A stretch of DNA of 64,000 nt from Zerene cesonia (Eukaryota > Arthropoda > Insecta > Lepidoptera > Pieridae). Where the stretch lies: NCBI RefSeq assembly GCF_012273895.1, contig NC_052121.1, positions 930,001 through 994,000 of the forward strand. The letters run 5' to 3'. Shown piece by piece: positions 47,301-59,000 of the stretch. The first letter of the stretch is position 1. Each line of letters begins with the position of its first letter. Position numbers and translations under genes: made by a program. The notes under the pieces are model-generated. The model worked only from the letters and a program-made list of their open reading frames with translations. It searched no databases and was not told the DNA's origin.

Positions 47301-49036
47301 TAAATCGAACCATGCTTTGCTCTTAAATTTGCCAATGACTTTCTTATGGTGCTTTATGAAAATAACGTTGACTATTCGCTTCCAAAGGTAGTGGAAATCG
47401 CTGTGAAATAGTCTTATGTCGTGGAGCATTATGTACATGGCTCTGGTATCAAGCAGGCGGTATCTATATAAAAGAAATTAACGATTTTAGTTATAGTTAG
47501 TAGCTTGTTTGTCTTATACAGTTACGCAGTTGGAAAGTATAGTATTCCTTGAAATTCGTTATGCAGAAATAATTTGTCGTCTTTTTAATGGACTTGGAAA
47601 AAAGAGGTTATCAAATCGACTAGTTTTTTAGCTTTGTAACCTCAGAAGTTTTGACTGGCTGAACCGATTTTGATTATTCTTTAGAGCTAGTTCTGACAAT
47701 TTGGCGCTTTAGTTTTTTATTTGTTTAAAATAATATTAATTTCATAAAAATTCTTGTTTACTCTCGATACAGTATTGTTTGAATTGAAAATAAAGTGGTG
47801 ACTGATTGCACACCAAATCAACTATCTATGTTGTAAAACCTTACCTATCCCCAAATGTTAGCAACCTCGTAGCTTGCAAACCGTTCGCTAATATAATTAA
47901 ATAAACATTGCAGCCATCTTTTTTCGCTTCTCGTATAGATTCTAGCGTATGAAAGTTCGGTGAGAGCAAATCTTCACGCTCTTCTACAACAATCTTTAAA
48001 CATTTTTTAATAAATAATTTGTTATAACAGTTAAATATTTTTTTTATTTTTGGTGATTTGTAAATACGAAATATTTTTATTTGTTAAAACATTAAAATCT
48101 TTTTTGATTTGAATGGTTTAAAATGAAATAAGTTTTGTAACCGATTTTATCTTCTATTTTTTAATAGGTAATATCTTAACAAATAGCCCAAACTACACTA
48201 AGAAAGAATTGTGATGAATTCCATCCCCAAGGGATAAAATATTTATATATAAATGGGGGTGAAAGTTTGTACCATGAAAGAATATTTTGATTTTTGACCA
48301 CGCGGATGAAGCGGCAACAGCTACTTACACAGTTCACAATAAAATTTGTATTTACCGTCACAAAAGCCATTGGAAAAGTTTTCTTAAACAGCCCTCCTTC
48401 AAACACGTTCAAGTAAACGGTGTCGGTGAATGCGGCGACGCATGAAACATCTTCTTTCCTCGCTATGTGATTTAATATATCGATGATAACATACTGTAAA
48501 TCTGTCTTTACTTTTAACTCTTTTATAATTGGCCCAATATCTGCAGATACACTGTTAAAAAAGACATATACGTCACATACCGATTGCAATGAAATTTGGT
48601 ACGTATACAGCTGGACAACTGGAATAACATATAGGCTTTTTATCTCGATATTCCTGCGGGATACGGACTTACGCAGGTAACGTTACCGCGGGGCGCAGCT
48701 AGTACAAGTATAAACAAAAAAATATATATTATCAAATTTACTTTACCTAATTAGTAATATGGCAATTATATTTTTTTAAAATAAAACGAGAAATATTCAA
48801 AAAATCCACACTCCCGTACGTAGTATAAGATAGTAGAAAGGCTTGTTTCCTTATTTTAAGTAGAATAATGTCTATTCATGCTACCCCTATTATTTAATAA
48901 TTACCGGAACACAGCAGTATACAAGTATCCCAAGATAAAAATAGACAATATTCACCGAATTATTTTAGTGAAAAAAAGTTGTAACTTACAAGCTAACCCC
49001 AATCCCAAGCAGTACGAATGCTGTTATTCGAAGCAT
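44368..49036 (-). CDS. Ionotropic receptor, probably Ir21a-type (7 exons, 694 aa)
   Basis: Exons are 49036-48990, 48551-48356, 47993-47845, 47463-47082, 46771-46485, 45985-45849 and 45254-44368; all phases agree and the total is 2085 bp. Exon 1 is a signal peptide (MLRITAFVLLGIGVS). Exons 2-4 are the divergent extracellular N-terminus. Exon 5 is ligand-binding lobe S1 (LYQAIHADFHKWGEKL, LALANLQYTPY). Exon 6 carries the first membrane segment (MWIAVLLVLLVTGSIFFG, about 357-380). Exon 7 has the pore region, a segment at about 438-456 followed by SYRASMTAILANP (the SYTANLAAF equivalent), lobe S2, and the last membrane segment (about 643-665). At the place of the glutamate-binding Arg of S1 I see no Arg (QYTPYHLDL), as is common in IRs. 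GWYWLYCILLVV and PRVTIDTL recall Ir21a, which acts with Ir25a and Ir93a in cool sensing; that subfamily call is from memory and less sure than the family. Confidence 0.88.
48574..48703 (+). repeat. AGCTAGT-type repeat in intron 1 of the ionotropic receptor
   Basis: A 5'-truncated copy: 'accgattgcaatgaaatttg', 'cagctggacaactggaataa', 'tatctcgatattcctgcggg' and a terminal GGGGCGCAGCTAGTA. It ends only about 22 bp from the acceptor of exon 2, inside the branch-point zone. Confidence 0.75.
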
Positions 49037-50093
49037 GGTTTAAAAAGAAATAGCTCTTGTAGCTTGTCTTGTGATTGACAGCTTTCGTTTAGTATGTAAA
49101 TGAATGGAAGTCTGACATTTAATCTAAATGCATGTTACTTTCTTATTGGACCAATTATTTCATTAATTATTTATAAAACGATCCCCTTTTTCTGTTAAGG
49201 GTTGCTTTTTTCACTTTTCAATCATGTTCCTATATTCGGTTTGTCTGACAGAGATAGCTTCTAAACGATAAGGTTTTTACTGATTTCAACAAAAGATTGC
49301 CTTTTTACTGATTTCAACCGTTTCTTATCCCACTATCTAGTCCCTTTATAAACTAATTTAAAATGAAAGCACGTACATTCTTAGTATCGATGCCATTAAC
49401 TGCTTATCAGGTTGCCTGGAAGAGATAATTTTGTAGCAATAAGGCCGTCTCTTGTACAAAATATTTGTCACTAATTACTTTGTATAAGGTTTACATGTTA
49501 ATTTTTAGACTATAAAAAAATATTTAAAGACTAAGGAAAACATATAATATGAAAACATTAAAGAGCTGTATTTGTATATTTTATTACATAAACCCTTGTA
49601 TTCAGTATAAAAGTGTAAAATATTCCCAACAATTACATATAACTTATAATTAACCATTTAACATACAAAATGTAAATATCACATAAACAGAAAGACATAA
49701 CAAATAAAGCCATTCATAAATAATGCATAATATCTTAATAGCATAATATCTTTCAAAATATTCAATAATTTTTATTTATTTTGATTTGTACATCATACAC
49801 TGAGTTGCTTAATCGCACCATACTAGCTTAATTCCTTTTCTTGAATACATTTAATTTATTTCTGTTTTACATGTGTCCATAATTAATTATTTGCCTTCTT
49901 CCTACCTCTTGTATTTGCAACATAAACAGCCCTATATATATGAGGATAAAATTGTTAGAATCGACACTTATATGTCTATATGCATTTTTTAAAAACCAGT
50001 CTTCAATTCCCTATTGAATGTTATAAATATCCCATGGAAGATGGGGTTAATTTCTCTTAATAATATATTTTAATTTTGTTTTAATGTCACTTA
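49037..50093. other. Intergenic between ionotropic receptor and ACOX3-type gene
   Basis: About 1 kb of AT-rich sequence. It includes the promoter side of the receptor (upstream of 49036) and the 3' UTR of the oxidase. A 'gttgcctggaagagataatt' / 'gcaataaggccgtctcttgt' pair near 49410-49455 looks like a decayed repeat end of the kind seen near 9560 and 52720. No gene is seen. Confidence 0.5.
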
Positions 50094-53000
50094 TTATAGC
50101 TTAGATGTAACATAATTCTGCCAATACACGACATCCTTCCACCACTCCGGTCGCGTCATGGACCCGGGGTATGTGATCACTTTGTTTTGTATGTGTTTGT
50201 ATGCCTGGAACAAAAAAAAAAAACAGGTTTTTTATGTATTTTGAAACGATTTCTTCGACATCTACTAGTGTTAGACTCTTTAATATTGTTCAAAGTCCTT
50301 TCTTCGTGCTATTTATGTTATAAAAAACTATATTTCTGTGGCTATGAGCCACGAAATTACCATAATCGTAACATGAATGTACATTCTATTTCTGTGACAA
50401 GCTGGAGCATACAAAATAACAAAATCTAGCACACTTGAGTATTTCCATAGCCCCTGTTTTTTTAATAATCAAAGAAAATCAAAAAAACGTTTCTCCACCG
50501 CTAAAATTGAAAACATTACAGGACGTTTTTTTTTTGCTATCGTCTAATCTACGAATTCCAATGTGTTTCCGACATTTAACATCTCGGCCTCCCCTGCTAA
50601 AGCAGAGTTACTTTAGGCTAAAGTCTTTAGCATTTCAAATGTCATTAAGGCTACCTGTCCGTCCGCCATCCCGAGCACGGAGTTGAGGCACCAGTCGGGC
50701 GGCGCCAGCGCGTCGGCCAGCCGCACCGCCTGCGCGGCCGCGCGCGCGCTCTGCCGCAGCACGCCCTCGCGCAGCTGCAGCCCCTGCTCGCCGCTGAAGT
50801 AGCCGCCCTGGCGCACGGGAATATACTCCTTAATGGTATTGGAATAAGGTACATCGCGGGTGAAGAAACCGCNNNNNNNNNNNNNNNNNNNNNNNNNNNN
50901 NNNNNNNNNNNNNNNNNNNNNNNNNNNNNNNNNNNNNNNNNNNNNNNNNNNNNNNNNNNNNNNNNNNNNNNNNNNNNNNNNNNNNNNNNNNNNNNNNNNN
51001 NNNNNNNNNNNNNNNNNNNNNNNNNNNNNNNNNNNNNNNNNNNNNNNNNNNNNNNNNNNNNNNNNNNNNNNNNNNNNNNNNNNNNNNNNNNNNNNNNNNN
51101 NNNNNNNNNNNNNNNNNNNNNNNNNNNNNNNNNNNNNNNNNNNNNNNNNNNNNNNNNNNNNNNNNNNNNNNNNNNNNNNNNNNNNNNNNNNNNNNNNNNN
51201 NNNNNNNNNNNNNNNNNNNNNNNNNNNNNNNNNNNNNNNNNNNNNNNNNNNNNNNNNNNNNNNNNNNNNNNNNNNNNNNNNNNNNNNNNNNNNNNNNNNN
51301 NNNNNNNNNNNNNNNNNNNNNNNNNNNNNNNNNNNNNNNNNNNNNNNNNNNNNNNNNNNNNNNNNNNNNNNNNNNNNNNNNNNNNNNNNNNNNNNNNNNN
51401 NNNNNNNNNNNNNNNNNNNNNNNNNNNNNNNNNNNNNNNNNNNNNNNNNNNNNNNNNNNNNNNNNNNNNNNNNNNNNNNNNNNNNNNNNNNNNNNNNNNN
51501 NNNNNNNNNNNNNNNNNNNNNNNNNNNNNNNNNNNNNNNNNNNNNNNNNNNNNNNNNNNNNNNNNNNNNNNNNNNNNNNNNNNNNNNNNNNNNNNNNNNN
51601 NNNNNNNNNNNNNNNNNNNNNNNNNNNNNNNNNNNNNNNNNNNNNNNNNNNNNNNNNNNNNNNNNNNNNNNNNNNNNNNNNNNNNNNNNNNNNNNNNNNN
51701 NNNNNNNNNNNNNNNNNNNNNNNNNNNNNNNNNNNNNNNNNNNNNNNNNNNNNNNNNNNNNNNNNNNNNNNNNNNNNNNNNNNNNNNNNNNNNNNNNNNN
51801 NNNNNNNNNNNNNNNNNNNNNNNNNNNNNNNNNNNNNNNNNNNNNNNNNNNNNNNNNNNNNNNNNNNNNNNNATAAGGTACATCGCGGGTGAAGTAGCCG
51901 CCCTGGCGCACGGGAATATACTCCTTAATGGTATTGGAATAAGGTACATCTCGGGTGAAGTAACCGTCCTGGCGTGCTTTAAACGTGCTTTAGTGTTAGA
52001 ATCAACTAAATTGTTCCACTTGCTCTTATACAGACTAAACGTAAACTATTTAATTCCAGCAAACCATGTAGAATACTAAGATAAACCGATACGATTTTGG
52101 TATTGTGACCAATCCTTGACAAGTGTATAAAATTTTAACTTAAACTATTCATTTAAAGTGGGTCAAAATAGAGTCTAAATGAGACTGTTACATACAACAT
52201 ACATGTAAATCTATTAAAAGTGTGTTAAAGTGTAAAAATAAACGTTACTCACAATATACAAGGTCGCCATATGTTTCTCCAACAAGAACGCTCCGTACAG
52301 CGAGACCAGGTCGAGCAAAACTTTCCTGCACGCCTCGTCGGGAAACTCTTTCACCGTCTTGTAGAAGTGGTTGATTATGAAATTCTGGAAGAGATAGATC
52401 GCAGACAAATTTTATTTTATTTATTTATTACTCTTTAACAAAAATTGTACAGGAAACTTAAAAATATATATATTAACTAGCAAACTCGGCGAACTCCGTT
52501 TCGCCACCAGATGGCTTCGTTTTTCCCGCTTTTCTGTTGAAATTTTTCCTGAATTTTCTTTGCTATAAACTTCACGGAGCCCGAGACCTTTCCAACGAAT
52601 GCAAAACCGTGGAAATCGGTTCGTGCGTTCTGGAGTTATAGCGTCAGGAAGGAAAACCCGACTTATTTTTATATAGTAGATAAGAAGTAAAAAAGAAAAA
52701 GAGTACAATTTGTTGGGCGGCCTTATCACTCTGAAGTGATCTCTACCAGGCAACCCGGCAACCCAATTTTAATAGGAACAAGTAACAACCGGCCTCCTAT
52801 GAGTGTTCAGGCGGTAATCCATCACGCTGGCCAAGTCTTTCACTGTCTTGTAGAAGTAGTGAAGTTATACAAGCGGTCCGTTGTACATACAGCTAAATGA
52901 ATTTTTAAGTTCAGACCTGTTCCTGAGATTGGCACGTTCAACCAAACAAAGAAATTCTTCAGCTTTATAATATTAGTATAGATTAAGAAACTATTCATAG

Positions 53001-56000
53001 AAAATTGCTAGCATATCTAATCTATCTAATAAATCTAAATATATATAACTCAAATGTGACTTTATTGACATAGTGGTCCATCAACGCGCAGCCCAAACCA
53101 TTGGATGGATCGGGCTGAAATTTGACATAAAGATAGATGTTATGAGGTAGGTATTCGCTAAGGAAGGCTTTTGAAAAATACTACCACCAAGGGGATAATA
53201 TAGGGGATGAAAGTCTATACCATGAACATTTATGTAGACCGTGCGGGCGAAGCTGCGGGCAACAGCTAGTAATATATAATTTTGAGTATACCTCTCCGTA
53301 AATACACGACAAGGCAACCGCGTTATAGGACTGCGACTCGTTCTTAGCCTGCAAGTTGTTCTTTCCCTCCTGCTTCAGCTTCTGCACTTTGTCGTACGTC
53401 ATCTTGAGCGTGTACGCGGTCAGCCATTTGTACATTTGCGTTAAATCTGAAAAAAAAAATGGGAATATATAGATTGTTCCTCAATAAAATGCAGTAAAAT
53501 AAAACCCAGATCGATATTCTATAAAGAGTTCTGTTCATTCGTTTTTATACCACCTTATCTAATGGATGTATATAGTATAAATTTCTTACATTAAGTATGG
53601 TTTTGAAATAAAATCTGGCCTTGTAACAAATGACATGAAACTTTTGAGATGGACAAACGCTAGTATCTATTATCTGGAAGGGAACGCCGCATGCGAAATA
53701 TAGTATAACACGCACTATAGGGATCCATAAGCTCCTCCACCTTCCACCACTGGCAAGTCTTGGCTAGTGCATCATCAGCTCCATCCAAAAACTCCAGGGA
53801 GCCGAGCGGAGCATCAGCAGCGCTGAGGAGCTTCCTCCTCGGCCACACGCCGAGCAGCCAGTTGCTGGTCTGCTGCAGGAGCAGGCTGTTCTCGCCCTCG
53901 TAGGTGCAATTGGCGTCATTGTCATTACGTATGTCGCCAATGCCCGCCGCTGTAATTGAACGGTTAATGTAAATACACTTGTTAGTTGTGTGTGCGACGA
54001 CATCGCCCCCAGTGGCCTTTGCGGTCACAATTCTGACCGCGAGAGCATAAATAACAGAATTAATTTAAATTGTCTCCCAAGAAATTTATGTCATCCTGAC
54101 GATCATAATCCGGATAAAAAAATAACTCATGGAATGACTTTTTGTGAACTGTTCTTGTTAAGGGTATAAAGTTTTTAATCAAATATGTCCGATTAATGAG
54201 GGGCAACATTGCATACATTTTTTTATGCTATAGCGGGCAACTGAGCTGGTGGTTCGCCCGATGGTAAGCGATCACTACCGTTCATAATCATTCACAAAGT
54301 TAGTGCCTCTGCGAAAGCGCTGTTTTAAGGAGTTGGCTATAAGGCTTTCCTTATCCAGTAGGCAATCCTGTGTTAGACAACTGGTAAATGTTTAAACTGT
54401 ATAAAATGACAATTCCAAAGTGATTCTATAAGAAGTCTAATTGAATAAATATATGTTTGAGTTTAAAAAAAGGCAACAAGCTTCCGGCTCCCCCACTCAC
54501 CGTACGATACCGGATTTGTTGTTCCGGCGAGAGCTGGCCCAACTCGAACTCGCACGTGCCCGACTCGCGCATTCAATGTATTATATAACAAAAATAAACA
54601 CAGTCATGTGGTACGGCAACTCGCCTCTCAAATAGCCGTGTCCGCCGCAAGCCTCCCTGCAGTTCTGCACGGCGTCCCGCGCGAGCCACCCGCACAGCGG
54701 CTTCACCGCCGACGACAGCGCGTGCATCTCTATACCGGTGCTCGCCGCGTTCTCCAGTTTGCCTTCATATTGGGAAATATACGCGTGTTGTATGGGTTGT
54801 TGATGTTATATGTGGTGAGGACATTATAGTTAGCGTCTAGCTTTAAGTTATATTAAAATAAAAATTAAAAAGTACATCGCACTATCACATTAACATTATA
54901 AACGTGAAAGTTTGTTTGTTTTAATGTTTGCTTCAAATTGGGAGATATACACTATATTGTTGATGTTATATTTGGTAAGGACATTATAGTTAGCGCCTAG
55001 TTTTAAAATAATGTTAAAAAAAGCCGAAGCCGAAGCTATTAAAAAATAAAAATACTCTTACCCATGAAGTTATCGATGGTTATATTAACGTGTGTTACGC
55101 TAAACCAAGAACAGAACACGCGGAACGCGTAGGCAGCCGCGAGATACGGCAATAATCGGATTTGCTGAAACGATAGAGGTGATGTTTTACATTTTAATAG
55201 GTCGAGTGCTGGAAAAATGGGATGCAGAGTAGAATATAATAATAATAAGAGAAATTTTTAAAGAATAGAAAAAAATACGAGGCGGGATTTGAACCCGCGT
55301 CGCTGGCCGTACCGTGGCAACGCCTGACCTCTGAGCCACGTGGTATAGGTCGAAAATTTCTCTTTCTATTTAAAAAAATAACTAAAAAGAAACAAACATT
55401 TGTAAAGAAAAAAATTTTATCACTACAGTTTCAGTGAACCGATGAATGCTACACTAACATATCACGTGTTGGAATTTCTGTATTGTCACAACGCGTCATA
55501 TTTTTGGTCATTAAACGTTTTGGGTCTTTCAGTGTAACTTATGCAATATCAAATATATAAATAAATAAAATGAATGTGGTTTCTCAATTACCTGCTGCTG
55601 ATATTCCAGTACAGGTGTTTCGTCAGCGCCATTTTCGGCGCCGAACTGTTTTCTCACTGCGGAATATCTAATGGCGATCACCATAGCTTTGACGAGATAG
55701 TGAGTCGTTATCGATGTTATGTGCACTCTACCGCCTGGAAATAAAACTCATTTTCAATTGACTTACCTACTGTAGATACTCTGGTATTAAGTGAAAACTT
55801 TTTTCGATTGCTTTTTTTTTTCAATAAATGAGCTCTAAAATGGAATCTTTGATCCATACACAATAATATCAAATCAAACACACAAAAAATCTCATCAATC
55901 GGAAAGCCCACGGAGTTATAGAGTAACAAACCAAAAAAAAATCACTAAAAATGTCGGTGTCGGTTGAACATTATCATTTCTCTTGTAATAAGTGTTAAAA

Positions 56001-59000
56001 TTAGCCTTATAAATGATTCATTGACAATAAATTAAAATTGACCGTGTTTCTATCTTCTTAATGATTAAATCAGAAGAATCATCGAATATTCGCAACAGAG
56101 TCGAGCACTGTACAGCAAGTAATTATCTCATAATAATTGGTTAACTTTAACATTTAATTACAGTTCACTCACAACCTTTTGTAATCAATGTTTAAATTAA
56201 TCTCTACTCTGTATAAAGAAACAGTACAAGGATGAAATGTCAAAACATGTTTATAATGTGGGATAGAAAATTTCAAACTTTGAAACATACATTTGTACAA
56301 AAACATTTAGTACAAATGTATAATAAAATGATGTGAAAGATAAAATGATATGTAAGTCTAAGACAAATGTATAGTGTTTCAAAATTCAATGTCAACATTG
56401 ACATTATACCTAAAGTTTTATGCAGGAAAAATATTATTAGAAGAACTACATATTTTTAACACTCATATAAATTTTTCTTTTTTATAATATCTATATAATT
56501 ACAAGAAAAAATGGGTAAACGGAAATTAAAACACATAATATAAATTAATGTCTTGTCATTTCTACAACACAAAGTTTCTTGAGTTTGTGACTTAATGGCT
56601 GTTTATAAAACATCCAGATTTATTAATATTATCTTATTATCTATTATCTTCTATAAATATTTATGTAATTGAAATAATAACTTAAAAATTAAAATATTCA
56701 TAGTCATATATTCTCTTAAAAGCAAGCAGAAAAACCAAATGTTAAGCAAAAGATCTAAATTGTCAATCAGTTGAACCAACAACATTTCACATATGTCTTT
56801 TGTGAGCCATTAACTGAAAAGTTAATATCCTTAAGAACTAAGTTATTTTTTGCTGTATGTTCAGACGGTTTTAGATGATACATTATCAAGGATAACACAA
56901 ATTGATGGCACGGTGAAAAATAATAATTGTTAGTGATTAAGTGGAAATAAAAATGAATAATATAATAAAAATAAAAATTAAAAAAATATTTTGATATGAA
57001 TTACAAAGTCAGCATACTTTTTCTCCTTATTACTTAAGGAAATAAATAAGAGATACCTGGACTATTTCAATCACGACTTTTATTGAATAGTTTAATTGCA
57101 TTTTTAGTATGGTATCCCTATGAAATAAACACCCATCTCAACTCACCCGATAATATACCCAGGGCGGCTCCAAACCTCTTGTTGGGGTCTCGGAACGGCG
57201 TCTGGTAGACCCCGTTATCGTCCACTCCGCCCAGCTTGTCCAGCGCCAAGTCTTTTGGAATCCGGTATTTGTTGAACATAACGAAACTGGAATAAGATTC
57301 GATTTTGGAGGTTTGTTGAGTAAAATGCGATATTTAAGTTGATTTTTCTGATTTCAAAATAAATGTATATAAACTGTAGTAGGTAACCTTATGAAATACT
57401 ATCAAAATGGTGGATATAATAATAGGGATGCTTGCACTTTTTACGTAAAAACAAGTGATCGGATCTTTATGTAATTCAGTACACATATATTATACTATTA
57501 TTTATAAGCGTTCAAAGCCAGCAAAGATGCAAGCTGATATATATTAGAATAAATTTATTGTAAATTAAAAAAAAAACACGCCTTAATGATAGAATCCATG
57601 AATCCGAATAACGGCTATTGAAATTAACGAGTACTAAGTAACTGAGTAATTACCCTTTTTGGAACCCAGTGTGGTTCTAATTAGTTAAATTTTTTATTAT
57701 TTTATTTTTGTTATTTGTTAGATAATTTGGTTAGTACATATTTCGAGAACTTTATTATGTGATGTTGAATAAAAATTGCTCTTTCTTAAAATTCTCTCAC
57801 TTGCTCTCTTGTATGTAGTACACGTAAAGAAATGATTTAACCCTGGCAGGATAATAAGATAAACTTAAAAAATTACTGTATTGTCAATGATCCTAGAGAA
57901 GTGTACAATGTTCCTTTAGTATCAATTAATAGATGCAATTGAGACTAAAAGAACTTTGTCGGTTTATCAAAAAAGCGTGATAAAAACATGAATATGTACA
58001 GAAATCGATTCAGATGCATTTATATTCCAAACAAGTAGTTTTTTGTAATGTTAAACATAGATATTCATCCTACGACAAACGCTTGTAATACTCAAATTCG
58101 TTATACATCTCTGTTTATATTTATGTATTTTTGTTTTGTGTTTAGTATGTATTTAGGGCAGTTTATACTTGTTATCCAATATTATAAAGTCTTCCAACCC
58201 AATTCGAAATTTCTTTCACCAGCGGAAGCTACATTCTAAAATCTAGAGTGACCTAGGCCATATTTCATTCTCATTTTCATGCCAGCATATCAGCTACTCA
58301 AATTAATAATAAAGCCCCAAACTCTCACCCATTGTCCACCCCATTGAGTCCAATCTTTTCACCGATATCACCCACGGTGACTCCGGCGAAGGGCCTCAAG
58401 GTTTTCGGATCCCGTATGGGCACGATGAATGAGTGCAAGCCGTGGTTTGTACCATTCGATATCAGCATTGCGTATACGATCGCGTGAGTCGCACATTTCC
58501 CTGTAATTGAGCACAATTAGTGAATAAATAAAATAAATAAATAAATAAAACATTTATTGATAACAAAGCCACACGGAAACAGAAAAATACAAAAAAAAAT
58601 TTAAAGACTAGACCAAAATATTATACATTAAAACTGACAACCTAAAAAATAACATATACGCTTGTATCTTGTACTAGCGGTCCGCCCCGGCTTCGCCCGT
58701 GGTACATATACAGCCTATAGTCTTCCTCAATAAATGGGCAATCTAACACTGAAAGAATTTTTCAAATCAGACCAGTAGTTCCTGAGATAAGTGCGTTCAA
58801 ACAAACAAAATCTTTAGCTTTATAATATTAGTATAGATTTATTAAATACTAGCTGAAACCTGCGGCTAAAATGTAGGTTATCTGTTAATCCAGATTCCAG
58901 ACTATAATCTATGTCTGTACCAAATGTTAAACAGATCCCAATAGAGAAAGAAGTAATATAACAACAGTAATAAAATATCCATACATTCTCACAAACTTTC

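Noticed and set aside
48176..48355. Extension of the ionotropic receptor exon 2 frame to 48176
   Set aside because: A good donor ACG|GTAAAT at 48356/48355 joins in phase to exon 3; the extension contains repeat sequence.
55275..55350. Possible tRNA gene
   Set aside because: T-arm and D-region-like parts are present, but 5' and 3' acceptor strands do not pair.
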